Below, in pieces: positions 10,661 through 22,270 of a DNA stretch of 64,000 nt; positions within the stretch are counted from its first letter, which is position 1, and every line of letters begins with the position of its first letter. This DNA is from Aphrocallistes beatrix (taxonomy: Eukaryota > Porifera > Hexactinellida > Sceptrulophora > Aphrocallistidae). Position numbers and translations under genes: made by a program. Location: NCBI GenBank assembly GCA_963281255.1, contig OY725489.1, positions 5,201,523 to 5,265,522 on the forward strand, read 5' to 3'. Below the pieces are notes generated by a model. That model did not search any database, was not told the origin of the DNA, and saw only the letters and a program-made list of their open reading frames with translations.

Positions 10661-11385
10661 ATGAGTCAATATGATGCAAGAGTCAAGATTAAAAGATTAA
10701 TTGATGCACGGAAATATTTCGAAGTACTGGATGTCCTAAAAGAGCAAATTTCGTATTAAGAAGAAAATCCATTAAGCATAAGAAAGGTTCAGGATCGCCA
10801 AATATAAACGGTTTCTTTTCAACAATCACTCATCAGAACTCTTAAAACCTTCCCGAAACTGTCTGTAAGTAACTTCGTTCAAATTTAGCTTAAAAATACC
10901 AAGATGCCCTTCCAACTCCACTGTTTTCAGATTTATTCAGAAAGCTGGATTCAGTTGTAAAAAAACTGTCACAGTTACATTTCTTACTAGTACTCGTAAA
11001 TAGCGAAAAGAAGAGTTGCTTGGTGTAAAGAACCAAAGCTGAAAGAGGAGGAATTTCGGTTTGGCTAAATCCGTCTGCGGTTGTGGACTAAAGGCGCTGA
11101 AAATCCAATTTCACAGATATCCCGTCATGTCCCGAAACTTCACATTTAGGTGGTATTTCAGCTACTAATTATTTTCAACTGTACTAAAGGTTTTCAAACA
11201 AAATTTTAATTCACATTTATATATCGAAACACTAAATGCATGTTTGCTTGAATCAGCTCACGTTTTGTATCCAGAAGGATGGATACTGCAAGAAGACAAC
11301 TCTCCAATATACTCATCCAAAGTCATTAAAGCTTGGAAAGATAGTGAAAATTTGAAAGTTTTGCCTTAAACCATCTATCAGCTTG
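10661..11385 (+). pseudogene. Decayed Tc1-like transposase
   Basis: It starts MSQYDARVKIKRLIDARKYF. After several stops and frame changes the reading shows WTKGAENPISQISRHVPKLHI (the strand after the first catalytic Asp) near 11090 and LQEDNSPIYSSKVIKAW near 11290 (the QxDNxP motif, with the usual His replaced by Tyr). The Glu motif is not found. It is more diverged than the neighbouring Tc1 element and no inverted ends are visible. Confidence 0.7.
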
Positions 11386-12024
11386 AAACCAAAATCATGG
11401 TTGAGATACTATATATAGTAGCCACATAATTACTAATGAGTCTATTAAATTGTCATTAATCTTACTCATATGCATATACGTAGACAAATTTATCTAATTC
11501 TATAAATTGCAAAACATCTTGAATAACTTTGTGTCTAAAATAACCCAATTTTCAATTCACAATTAATAAAACTGTGATCACGTACCCTCTCCACTACAAA
11601 TTTCAGAATCAATGTTAATAGTTTGATATCTATCTTTAGTTCGTTTATACATCAACTTCAGATGCAGCGGAGGAGTAAACAATTATTATATTATCATAAT
11701 GAATCATTCTAAATATAGTCCCAGACCAACTCATTTGGGAATAAACTAGTTGAAATCTTTTTCATATTCACTTGATCAGAGCATTAATTATGGCTGAATT
11801 AACTAATGATATTCGGGGTTCAAAGGGCAATGAATATAGAATCAAACCTACTGGAATCTTTTATTTCAATAGAAAGCCTGTGCTTGTGTACAGTCTACAG
11901 TGTGTCAAGATGAAATTGGGAATTTATGCAACGTTGTCTAATCGTGTAGTTACATAACCAAATAATATACTAATCAGGTTTATTGTTTCATCTAATAATT
12001 GTTAATGTATTATTCTAGTAATTA
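11386..12024. other. No recognisable feature
   Basis: AT-rich. One 61-codon open frame at 11772 has no recognisable motif and is probably chance. Confidence 0.5.
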
Positions 12025-12480
12025 ATCTTGTTACCCTTACTATTTTTACTAAACGCATCCGATTTGGCATCGACTGTCAATATGGTGCTAAAATTCCGTT
12101 TCTATAGAATTCCACACATTGTTAAGCTCTACTAACAGGTCCACAAGAGTTTTTGGTGCGTGATCTTTCCTTTAATCTAGGCCCATATATATTCGATTGG
12201 GTTCAGATCTGGACTACAAGCAGGCCATTCCATTCGTGTTATGCCTTTCATTTCCCTGAATTCCTTGGCGACCTTTGATGTGTGTTTGGGGTCATTGTCT
12301 TCTTGAGAGACCCACCCGTCTGGATACAACATATTCGCATGTGTAACTAGGCATTCGTCTAATATGTTCGAATACATGATTCCAGCAAGATTGTCTCTAA
12401 AAATTTTCAGTGGGAATGTCTCTCTAGCTGAAAATGCGCCCCAAACATGTAGTTTAGGTGAATGTTTCGAGCTTGGTTTA
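12025..12480 (-). pseudogene. Tc1-like transposase C-terminal half
   Basis: The minus-strand reading starts around KHSPKLHVWGAFSARETF, continues through LYPDGWVSQEDNDPKHTSK (second Asp) and WPACSPDLNPIEYIW (Glu), then hits a stop and frameshift before a degraded HHIDS...PNRMR-like tail. The N-terminal half with the first Asp is missing. The adjacent DD37E gene ends at 12543 in the same orientation, so a deletion between two Tc1 copies could have joined them. Confidence 0.8.
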
Positions 12481-12542
12481 ACTATGGTATAGAAATCTTA
12501 TATTATTTGCCAATATAATCTCCTCTAAGTTGGATAGAAAAA

Positions 12543-13502
12543 TTAATTCGAGCAGGCATTCTTGAGATTAAATTCTCCAAAATCGACGGCGTGAGTCCAT
12601 TCCAGCTCGGCTTGAATAATCGCCCAAAGATTTTCAATGGGATTTAAATCTGGTGATTTGCTAGGCCAAATTCCTTTTGCCCAGTAGCCTGGAATATGAT
12701 TGGAAAGCCAGGTTTGCGTCTTTTTGGCGGTATGGGCAGGAACCCCATCCTGCACAAAAATGGCCATCAAGTGACACATTTTCCGTTCTGTTACTGGGCC
12801 TGTAGTTTTCCTTCTCTTCAAGGTAGGAAGGCAGGACTTCTCCAAAATTCCTTTTATATAGTATTCTGCATCTACAGATTGTTTGGGAGGAAGAAAATGG
12901 AGTTCCGAGAGCCCAGTGCCACTCATCATCTCCCAGACCATGATTTTAGGCGGGAATTTAACTGTTTGAACAGGTTCAATATTTCGCGCATTCTGACTCC
13001 AAACCCGATCGTTCTGTCTATTTGTTGGATGGAAAAGTTCAAAAGAACTCTCATCACTAAAAAGAACCCTTTCCAATCCTGTTCATCCCAAAATTTATGA
13101 CTAAGGCAGAATTGTAGCCTATGTTCCTTCTGTTTTTCCGATAATTTTGGTTGCGAAGGTCTTTTGTATGGCTTTGCTCCGATGGTATTCCTTAAATAAC
13201 GATGTATAGTGTCTTTACTAACTCTCAATTTTTCAAAACGATACAAGCAAGTTTTCGCGTTGACTGCCAACGTTTGCCTATAGATTTTCCAAAATGATTT
13301 TAGGAACGCGAGAAAGCCGTGTTGGACGCCCAGACCGAGGTTTGTCCGCCATGGATTTTCCTGATAGAATCTTCGTTTTCCAATTCCAAACAGTCTTAAC
13401 TGTAACCCCTAAGGTCTGAGCAATCTGATTCTGGCTAATACCAGATTCTAACATACCGATTGCACGTAATCTCTAACCAATTCTGGAATTTTGGACATCC
13501 AT
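12543..13502 (-). pseudogene. Tc1-like transposase, DD37E spacing
   Basis: It starts MDVQNSRIG at 13502. It shows a helix-turn-helix (GISQNQIAQTLGVTVKTVW), the SGRPTRLS hinge, then LFSDESSFELF (first Asp), FVQDGVPAHTAK (second Asp) and SPDLNPIENLW (Glu). Thirty-seven residues lie between the second Asp and the Glu, so this is DD37E rather than DD34E. There are frame breaks near 13475, 13290 and 13050. The C-terminal tail is cut at 12543. The right inverted end, TACAGGGTGTCTCAAAAGG inverted, ends at 13700; the left end is missing. It belongs to the same family as the gene at 20.3-21.4 kb. Confidence 0.87.
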
Positions 13503-13744
13503 AATAATTATATATTGATGATGAAGTGAGGTCAAAAAAATCACAAGATGTTAACAAATACAATTGATATGTATTTCATTCAAACATTATGACCGTTCAA
13601 GTTAAATATTATCAAAAAAGGGCGAGTTTAAATGCAAGCACTGATGTAAAAGGAATATTTTGATTAATTATAAAACCGGAGAACCTTTTGAGACACCCTG
13701 TACTTTAAACATTTGTATATTTATATTCTTCACTTCGTCACATA

Positions 13745-13965
13745 CTCTTCAATAATGATAACTCATCATTTTATTATTACGTCATTAATACGCATCAAAT
13801 ATTCATATGTGACATAATGGTTTATTATATCAAAAATAATTTTGTTTTAGATTCAAAATATTGTTCAGGCGTGCATAAATAGGATTAGGGCCAAGTACGT
13901 CTCTTGCGAACACAGAGTGTTCGCTAGCTGCGCTGTGCTACCAAGCGAAGCACGCGCTATTAATT
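13745..13965 (-). repeat. Family A copy, partial and diverged (A4)
   Basis: It has the GATAACTCATCATTTTATTA and TTACGTCATTAATACGCATC blocks and a degraded GC end (GCGAACACAGAGTGTTCGC hairpin, then CCAAGCGAAGCACGCGC). The hairpin-stem sequence differs from the other copies but still pairs, which suggests that the fold is under some constraint or gene conversion. Confidence 0.7.
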
Positions 13966-16340
13966 TTTTAAAAACACATTTTAATGTAGGGGATTTTGAA
14001 TCTGATTATTGCACTTAGGAAGTAATAATGGTAATATTTTCTATGTTAATGCCACACACATATATGGATATATATTCACACTCCTTCAAAAATCAATGAA
14101 ATTTCTCATCTTAGCTTAGAAATGTATTGCAAATATAGGATATTTCATATGTTTCCTGGAGCTATAATCCTGATGGTTGACCTACATTTTGGGTATCAAT
14201 TCCTCCTTAAAATATTTGTACCTCTATTTTCTAATGCTTGTCATTACGATTTCAACAAATTAAGGCAACTCAACTATATTTACTACATTTTTTAACACAA
14301 CATTTGAATTTCTTAGCTTCCTTTATATTATATAAAGAAACCTTTGCTTGCTTCACTGTGCTACTGGCAAAAAACACTTTTCTCTATGAGTTTCAAGGTT
14401 CTCCTCAGGAAATTGTTGAATGATTTCGGCTACTGTTATCCATAGTTCATAGTTCTTGTTTCATCTGGTATCCATTCGAATTCAAGGGGATACAGACAAT
14501 TCGTAACATTCTTGTAGTCGTGTATACGATTGAATCTAAGTTCCTAGATAATTCTAAATCTACATTTATCTATGCAAATCATCCAGGGCTAGTTATTTAA
14601 TGAAACATTTGTTGAATTCTTTTGATTTTATTCTGACCTCAAACCACACCTATTTCAAATTTCAATTTCAAGTATCGTATCTAAGCAAATCAATCATACT
14701 GCTGCAAGATAACTTAATTAATGAAATTGAATTTCTGTGATATTATCATTGCCCGCAAACCACACAAATGAAGTATTCATATTGGTGAATAGTTTGCACA
14801 TATATTTTAAATAGGATAAAATCTCGTCTTTGGTTTATTTTAGTTTAATTTAGTTTAGTTTAGTTTTAGTTATATTTTAGGACATAATAATAGTTAGGCA
14901 TGTATTTAGATAGGTAGGCAAAACGACTGATTCATCATTAATATTGGATCAAGTGAGTTTTTGTTTATTTGATGTTTTTGACACTTAAATATATTTTCCT
15001 TACGTATGCCTGTATATATCATATGTTCTTTCAAACGTCCCCTTCGATAGGAAACTGTCGTCCCTTTATTGTGGTTTGTTCTGCCATAATAAAGGGATTT
15101 CATACTGTCATTATCCCCTGCTATACCAATATACCATCTAAACTCGTTATGTTGAAGTGACATGAAAAAGTGGCAGAGAAATTTGAGCCCCTGTATCTCC
15201 AAATGTTTTTTTTCCTGCAGAGTCTATCATTAAATAAACGAGTTAGACTAAAAAAGTCAACGGATTTGTAAATATCTCGGCAGGTAGATCAAAAAGAGTG
15301 GAGATATTTTTGATATTTATATACGTACCTCTCTGTGAGGAAAAAGCGGGTACAAAGTAGTATTTTAGTGGGGGCATTGAGCTATTTAGCGGGACAAGTA
15401 TATTTATATTAGTCCTATACACTGAAAGCCGGACACTTCAACATTTGGAACGTTTCCGCGAGGTATTATATTTGCAATTAAAATAAGGTTATCATTTATC
15501 AACTCCTACATCCCAAATTTTTACTTTATTTTTAGGATATTAATTTTAATTTCACATCTAGATATTAATGGATTTTCGCGCAATCAAACTTAAACAATAC
15601 TATTTTTCTTCATCAGTAAATCTTAATTTTGTACAAAAATTGACCTGAAATTGCCAACTCTTTCTAAATTGAGTATTGACTACTACTAGTACAAGTAATA
15701 TAGTTTTGTGAGTTTTGTGAGTTTTTAAACGAAAATTCGTTTAAAAACAAACAAATAGTTTTAAAATACAAAAACCTAAACATTTCAGATCTGGGGAGTC
15801 CAGAATGAAGAGTATCCGTCTCTGAGTTTTGCATTGCATGCAAAATGTTGCTTTTTTGGCGGGATAGCCCGCTTTTTCCACTCATTTATAGAGCTAATTT
15901 TGAGGAGGGCCCCATTTTTGCATGAAATTTTCCCATTATGTCCGATTTTTTCCATTCTATGAATAATCTTTTTAGTTGACCTATGCTATGTATTGTGGTC
16001 GACTTCTGAAATGAGTCCTCCCTATTTTCCTCCATACGGATTTCGTGAATACCATAAGTGTGAGAAAAATGAAATTTATACAGGTGTTTAATGTTTATCG
16101 GCGTGTACTATACAGTTACTATACGAAAAATATCATAAAAAGATACCCCAGTTTGCCGCCTGTAATCGCCATAGATCCCACAAATGCGCCGCGATACAAA
16201 GCGTGAATACAGAGGGTGAGGTGCCCAGTGTATCTCCCCTAAAATTTTACCATATTCCACCTTTACATGTGACATGTGGGAAACTGTGCTAACTCAATTT
16301 TTACATGTATATTTAATCATACAGTTGAAATTGCTTATTA
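13966..16340. other. Gene-poor stretch
   Basis: Mostly AT-rich with no gene that I can support. It contains a TTAGT-rich run near 14840-14880 and a minus-strand open frame of about 98 codons at 14906-15202 that begins at a TTG, not an ATG, and matches no family I know. The 16.15-16.25 kb part is less AT-rich but has no long frame. Confidence 0.5.
15720..15747. repeat. Perfect 28-bp palindrome
   Basis: GTTTTTAAACGAA is followed by AA and the exact inverse TTCGTTTAAAAAC. It is not linked to a recognised element or transcript. Confidence 0.7.
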
Positions 16341-17308
16341 CTTAGGTCATTTCAAAAGTACTGATCACTATTGATTTTTGACAGTTAGTGTATATCAAAT
16401 GCACCAATTAATATAATCTACATAGCATTACCCATTCTCTCCTAATATCTAAAGAAATTTTATGATAGCATAAGTATTTTTCTTACAATCATCATTTCAA
16501 TCTTGTCAGTTTTTGCTACTTAAACATTTATGGCTTCAAAATTGTCAATTATTCAGCAAGAGCAAAGGGCATATATCAAGTTTCGTTCACTGCTAAAAGA
16601 TTCGGACAGGAATATCCACAATGATCTCGTGGAAGTTTGTGGAGATCAAGCACTTGCTTATTCCACGGTTAGATGGGCTCAACTATTCAGAGAGGGAAGA
16701 GACAGCATTGAAGATGAGCCTCGGACTGGGCGAACCCCGACCTAAAAAACCGCGTCCAGATTTCCGTTCCAAGAAGGTAATGCATTTGACGCCTACGGTC
16801 CAGCTGCTCAAGTTTGCGTTCCCAAGGGCCAGAATGTTACTGGAGACTTTTATCGCACTCGTGTGCTCGCAGAAGTCAGTAAACACTACGCAGAGCGTCG
16901 GCTGAGAACTGGTCCTCGTAGAATAAAACTTCTACATGACACTGCTAGTAGCCATAAAACTAAACAAGTCGCCGCATACATCGAGGATATAGGGATGTAG
17001 ACACTGAATCATTCTCCCTATTCCCCTGACCTAAGTCCTTGTGAGTTCTGGTTTTTTCCAAGCTGAAAAGTCATCTCTCTGGCAAGGAGTTCACTAGTCG
17101 AATGGAGATCGGATTCGCCTTTCATAAGTACCTGAAATCGATCCCACAGACGGAGTATAAAAAGACATTCCGCTGCTGGGTAGACCGTCCAAAGGAGTGT
17201 ATTCGCGTCAAGAGAGACTATTTCGAGAATATGTAATTAAATAACACATCAGTCGTTGCTTAATATCAAATTGGTGGGGGGTGATCAGTACTTTTGAAAT
17301 GACCTAAG
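16341..17308 (+). mobile_element. Internally deleted mariner element
   Basis: The ends are CTTAGGTCATTTCAAAAGTA and its exact inverse, and the inverted match extends through CTGATCAC. TA flanks both sides (16339-16340 and 17309-17310). At 968 bp it is shorter than a full mariner (about 1.3 kb) because the middle of the transposase is missing. Confidence 0.9.
16530..17236 (+). pseudogene. mariner transposase, internal deletion
   Basis: It starts MASKLSIIQQEQRAYIKFRS and carries the first helix-turn-helix (DLVEVCGDQALAYSTVRWAQLF) and a DEPRTGRTPT hinge, where it stops. Downstream frames resume with the segment before the second Asp and LLHDTASSHKTKQVAAYI, then YSPDLSPCEFWFF. The block with the first catalytic Asp (SDETW) is deleted. 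At the third catalytic position this copy has Glu (PCEF) where mariners normally have Asp (PCDF). A stop lies between, and frameshifts follow before the C-terminal RVKRDYFENM and TAA. Confidence 0.88.
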
Positions 17309-17352
17309 TAGCAACTCCTTTTTCAAGTGCCAATTGTAGATGTTATGAAATT

Positions 17353-17440
17353 AATTACAAACGCGCTTCGCGTGCTTGCGCTGCGCGGCTTGCAGGCACT
17401 GCGTGTCTGCAGATTTACCCAGTGGGTGCCGCTTGCGGAT
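17353..17440 (+). repeat. Family A GC-end fragment (A5)
   Basis: AAACGCGCTTCGCGTGCTTG, then GCTGCGCGGCTTGCAGGCAC and an inverse TGCAG stem. Only the hairpin-rich end is present. The 3' neighbour (to 17633) is open for about 60 codons but unrecognised. Confidence 0.7.
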
Positions 17441-17939
17441 AATAGAGAAACAATACGTCGCTTTCTTGTTTTATACTAAGTACGCTGGATTGTCATTTGT
17501 ATATGGTTACATTAATGAAATCAGAACTGTATCAGAAATTTTGTTTCGTGATAAATATAATTTACTTCGTAGTATTAAGTCAACTAATCCTGAATGTAAG
17601 CTCAATTTGAATACACAAAGTTCACATTGCTAAAGATAATTATACTTAAATAATCAAATCCAGTCCATGTCGATAAAATTTATTTTATGATCGAATTGAT
17701 TGATCGTAGCATATAACACACTTTAATTGTTGTTAAGAATCAAATTCTAGACTCAAAATAGCAGTATTCAATCATTTATATGAAGTAGAATCGTGTGATT
17801 TTCATTTTATAAGGCAGATAATTGATTGGTTCTCACATAAACCAATGAATTTCAATCACAAATAGTCATTTGGATTGTATGCATAAGTCACTACTATTTT
17901 ATTCCACTGTATTTGCATTATAAAATAATCGAAGTTGAT
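17441..17939. other. No recognisable gene
   Basis: The frame running out of A5 (EKQYVAFLFYTKYAGLSF...) stays open to TAA at 17633 and has non-repetitive composition, but I recognise no domain. The rest is AT-rich. Confidence 0.4.
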
Positions 17940-18125
17940 TGGTCAGCACATTTTGTCACCTATCTCAGCGAGGTGTAAAGTTTTCGCTTAGATCTTCAAA
18001 CTTAATCCTAGATTCATCATTTGACACCTACATGCCAATTTTGGAATCTCTACGACTTGCCAATTCTTCAATCAATCCAGACACAAACAAAAATAAAAAA
18101 TCCTAGAGTTTTAATATATAAGATG
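17940..18125 (+). repeat. Family B 3' end (B3)
   Basis: GAGGTGTAAAGTTTTCGCTTAG, ATTCATCATTTGACACCTAC and CTTGCCAATTCTTCAATCAA, closing with AGAGTTTTAATATATAAGAT. This matches the end of the copy at 53.05-53.2 kb nearly base for base. Confidence 0.7.
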
Positions 18126-18310
18126 TTTCCTTATTAGCAACCTTTTTGCGCGCAAAGCCCGAGTTGCTAATGAGTGAATTCTACTTTATATACTATTAGG
18201 TAACGATACATATACGCATTACATTTACGTTTTCTAAATGCACGTTTCAGTCCGAATTGCGAACTTTTTTCTATTTTTGCAAAAGATTACACGAAGAATA
18301 CTACTAGTAT

Positions 18311-18435
18311 GCATACCAATTCACTTTCAACTCTTAATCTTTACACATAGGACAACAACTAATGCCTTAGTAGTACTAAGGCATTAGTTGTTGTCCTATG
18401 TGTAAAGATTAAGAGTTGAAAGTGAATTGGTATGC
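18311..18435. repeat. Perfect 125-bp palindrome
   Basis: Arms of 62 bp (18311-18372 and 18374-18435) are exact inverses around one G. The right arm encodes, on the minus strand, the natural C-terminus of the MULE protein (AYQFTFNS and stop), so the left arm is an inverted duplicate of that coding end. No mismatch was found in the arms, so it is recent, or else an assembly or amplification artefact. Confidence 0.93.
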
Positions 18436-20244
18436 AACTCCTCTAAGAAAATCCATCTTGGGACGCGTCAGATAGCCATCAACTAGAGTCTCTAATGCTT
18501 TTTAATGATCAGCATTTGATTTTCTCTTCGAGGGATTCTTACCACATAGGTAGAACCCTTGCTTTACCTCAGTTAAACCTTGTTCTTTTTTTAGTAAGCT
18601 TAAAAACTTCCAAAGTGATGGATGATGACAGGACATGTGATTAGAAAATGACCTGTGTCATTCCTAAACTACGATAGTGGTTCTAGGGAGACCGAAATGT
18701 ACCATGCAATGATTTTTCCATAGTTCCAGAGAAAATGTACTAGGAATAACGATGGGTATATCAGTTAAGTGCCTGCCAATATAGGTGGATTCAAAGTAGA
18801 GAGCTAAATCATAGGCTTCAATGGGAAGTTCAATAAAGAGTTGATTAAAAAGTTCAGGGATATCTGTAGGTGTTGCAATGCTAGTGCTGGTAACATTCGG
18901 ATTTTTAACGCAAATGATGGATCCTCCTGATATTTCGTTTTCAGGCCTAATTCTTGGACTTTTCTCCATACATTTTGCGTGAGGTGGAAAAAACATCCTT
19001 TTACCTGAGCGTGAGGATAAAGACTCTTAAAAGCATTGATTGCAGCCCTTTCAAAGTCAACAATGAAGTGGGTAGCACATGCATTAGACCACAATACTTT
19101 AACTTCACTCCACATTTTTTAATAGGTTTCTTCCGCTTTATTAGGTAAAAGAACGAATAAACTTGAAGCAGATGCCCGTCTTTCAATGGATTGGCTCCTC
19201 CTTTTAACCCATGGATAACATAAAGTTGGTAGAACAAGTTCGGTGCCGTTTTAAAAGTGCCATCAGCCAACCAAGCACTAGCGGTATTAAGGATATTCAA
19301 GTTGGATTCAGTGCCAAAAATCAGAATTCATTGATTACCACTATCCATACCTGAATCAAAAAAAAGAAGTGTTGGCCTTTATCTGTCTTCCTATATTCCT
19401 CTGGTATCTCAAGACAGTTAAGAGACTTTGGTTCTTGTGGAACATTCGCAGTTCTTTTTCGTTCTCGATGAACAGTTTGCTTTAAGCTGTCGAGTTTTGG
19501 AAGCTTTACAGCAGATGCCTCATCTTGTTCACTCACTGAGTTAGTGAGAATCGAATGAGTTCCTTGCTGCGTTAAAGAGGCACTTCGCTTCATCCGGGCT
19601 TTCATTTTCAAGCATTGGAAAGTGTCTGAATTAGATTTATGAGTGTGCTCATTTTTTCGTGCAATGACATTATTCCCAACTGTGTGAATTCTTGCTTTGC
19701 ACACTCCGCGTTGAATACATTGCCAATGTACTTTATCGTTTATCACACGATGTTTGGTGTATACGAAGCTACTTTCCATAAGGCATTGACCTCCTCTCTC
19801 GGTTGTTGTCAATTGAAATGAGGGAACATCTGGAGTAGAAATATTTGGGATAATAGGATTTGGTTGCTGACTTCCATTTTTGCGAAATGCTGGTAATTGA
19901 TCATTTGATTGCTCTGACAGATTTGAATCTTTAGAATGATCAGAACAAGAGTTCACAGGAGCATCAAGAGGTAAAATATCAGCTGGACAATGGGGTGAAG
20001 ACTCATCAAAAGTACCCGAGTGCGATGGTGGGAATGATTGAAGAATTTCAACAAGACCTCGACTGACTTCAGCTGCCTTTCTATCAAGGCTTTTTTGGAA
20101 ATTATAAACTTCTAAAGTATCCTCAATGAATCTTGGAATCGAAACGGTGAGGTACTGATCACTCCAAATCTTTGGTATGCATTCAATGAGCGAAAAGCAA
20201 AAGGGTAAGACATTTTCCTCAGAATGGCAGAAAGACACCCTAGC
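18374..20244 (-). pseudogene. MULE transposase with FLYWCH finger
   Basis: The minus-strand reading opens near 20244. A Ser/Pro/Asn-rich region is followed by a FLYWCH finger at about 19600-19800 (FVYTKHRVINDKVHWQCIQR, VCKARIHT, NEHTH). A frameshift in a T7 run near 19362 and a TGA near 19325 precede the MULE core: SAWLADGTFKTAPNLFYQLY (first Asp), then FIVDFERAAINAFKS (second Asp), GCFFHLTQNVWRKVQ, and YFESTYIGR. After another frame change the tail reads LVDGYLTRPKMDF and ends AYQFTFNS-stop at 18402. Order and spacing match insect MULE proteins. A DD37E Tc1 element is inserted at 20.25 kb, exactly where the N-terminus should continue. I could not find that N-terminus on the far side. Confidence 0.88.
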
Positions 20245-20246
20245 TA

Positions 20247-21578
20247 CAGGGTTTTTCATAAGCCGTGGCCACTACCAAAATCAAAGAAAATAAACATAAA
20301 ATTGCACACGAATAGATTGTATTATTTATGAATATAATCACCATTACTCTCTATAACCTGAGCAATTCGCTTAGGCATTCCTTCAACTAAATTGTTCAGA
20401 ATTTTCGGATCAATACTGGACCATGCTATTTTTGAGTCTTGAAATTAGATCTTCAATTTTGCATATTTGTCCCATTTCATCCAGCCTAATTGAAAGAACG
20501 CCCATAGATTCTCAATAGGATTTAGGTCGGGAGAATTACCTGGTCATTCACCTTTCTTCCAAAATCTTGGAAAGTTCTTTGAACACCATGCTTGAGTCAA
20601 ATTAGCAGTGTGAGCTGGTGCATGTCTTGCATAAAATTTGACATGTTCTGTAGCATAGCCCTCTCACAAATACAACCTGTTTTACGCTTTCTTCGAATTG
20701 CATCAACACAGGTCCTCTTTAAAATATGGTCCCGATAGTAAGCACCATTTACAGTTTGGTTTTGAGGGAGTATGTGCAGTTCCGAAACAGCAGAATGGGA
20801 CATCATACTCCATACCATGACCTTCGCAGGAAATTTCACTTTGAAGACAGGTTCTAATCTTTCGCTGGTTTTGTCCCAAACGCGGTCATTTTGTGGATTC
20901 GGGGCTGCAAACAACTCAAAGGGGGACTCATCCGACCACAAAACCTTTTTCCTATCATCAACAGTCCAATGCTGATGGGCTAGGGCGAAAGAAAGTCGTT
21001 TTTCTCTGAACTTGTCGGTATTTCGTGGCCTTTTTGGACGTTTGTACGACCTCGCACCGATATGGTCCTTCAAATGCCTATAAACAGTAGTTGGCGCAAT
21101 AGTGTAGCCTTTTCCTCACAGTTTCTTCGCGATTTTCCTCGTTGACTGGAGTTGTTTTCCCAGAGATTTAGCAATAACAATTTTGCTCACACGGTCTAAA
21201 ATCGGCGGACGTCCAGACCGTCCCTTATTTTCCAGTGAAACTCCCGAATTATTGGATTGTGACCATCTTCGAACCGAACAATATCCAACATTAAGCCTCT
21301 TGGCTACCTCTTTTTTAGGCACACCTGATTCTATCATTCCGATTGCCTTAGAACGCATGGCTAACCAGTCGTCAGACACATTCATTATAAAAAAATTAAC
21401 AAAAAGTAAAATTATATTTTAAAAAGTAACTCGAAATAATATCAACGAAATTATGGTTAAAAATAGAGTGATTGTAATACCGCAGTAAAGCAGCAGAATG
21501 AGAAATAGTAATGCTCATGGGCAATTAGAAACACAACTATATTATAAACATTTTGGCCACGACTTATGAAACACCCTG
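20247..21578 (-). mobile_element. Tc1-like DD37E element
   Basis: The left end is CAGGGTTTTTCATAAGCCGT and the right end is the inverse of CAGGGTGTTTCATAAGTCGT, so the inverted repeats are about 24 bp with two mismatches. TA precedes the left end; on the right, TA lies two to four bases outside. Its 1.33 kb is full length. It inserted at the 5' edge of the preserved MULE frame. Confidence 0.87.
20322..21385 (-). pseudogene. Tc1-like transposase, DD37E
   Basis: It starts MNVSDDWLAMRSKAIGMIES. It has a helix-turn-helix (VPKKEVAKRLNVGYCSVRRW) and SGRPPILD hinge, an in-frame TGA at about codon 90, then YRHLKDHIGARSYKRPKRP and VLWSDESPFELF (first Asp). It continues to NFMQD, where a frameshift follows; the next frame gives APAHTANLTQAW and SPDLNPIENLWAF (Glu), with 37 residues between Asp and Glu. 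The tail GMPKRIAQVIESNGDYIHK ends at TAA. Three or four defects in an otherwise full-length protein make it the better preserved of the two DD37E copies. Confidence 0.9.
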
Positions 21579-21585
21579 TGTATAC

Positions 21586-22260
21586 AGAGATTCTGCATTG
21601 CAATTCAGTCTAACCGTTAACCTAAAAGCGTTTAAAAGTACTCGATGAGACGTAGATGAAGTCGGGCAAATGCTACCTATTATTGAGAGAAGCTTCCCCT
21701 CAATTACAGACACGTTACGTATCGGCCGAGACATAGCCCTGAAAGTGGGAGCATCCATGCTAGATAAGCATGCGTTTAGTTGAGGACCCTTCACGGCTTA
21801 CTACAAATTCGACTGATATCTACAAAACCTTTGCAAAAAGAGGATTTTGAAAAGACTGGCCAAGAAATATCCATGTAACCCATTAATAAATCAATATTAG
21901 CACTTTGTAATTTGTCATCTTAAGTGTTTGTTCACAAGGTATATTTATTTGCATCTTGCTTCTTATTTTATATGCATAAATAAAAAAATAGTTTATTAAA
22001 TCAATTCATCAGTTCATAGGATAGAGTAAACAATCGTTAGTTGAGATAAAAGGGTTTCATTCAACTTGTTTATCGATTAATTAAAGATGAAAGACAATGA
22101 CAACTAAATTTTCTACGCAGAGGTTATTTTTGATCCCTCAATGACTCACATAATGTTTCATCATGGGTAAATTTTATCAAGTTGACTTAATCAAGTTTTT
22201 GAACTAATGTTTTCCATGAGTAAGTTAAAAAAGTATCAGTTTATTTGATAATAAAACCAA
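21586..22260. other. Unrecognised, partly open stretch
   Basis: From 21586 a plus-strand frame is open for 65 codons apart from one TGA at 21646 (VGQMLPIIERSFPSITDTLR and GASMLDKHAFS). The minus strand is also open (21564-21794, 76 codons). Composition is less AT-rich than the surroundings. I recognise neither reading. From 21.8 kb on, nothing is seen. Confidence 0.3.
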
Positions 22261-22270
22261 ATTCTCGCAA

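Noticed and set aside
14906-15202. 98-codon minus-strand frame as a gene
   Set aside because: Begins at TTG, no domain recognised and no flanking gene signals; kept only as a remark in the gap entry.
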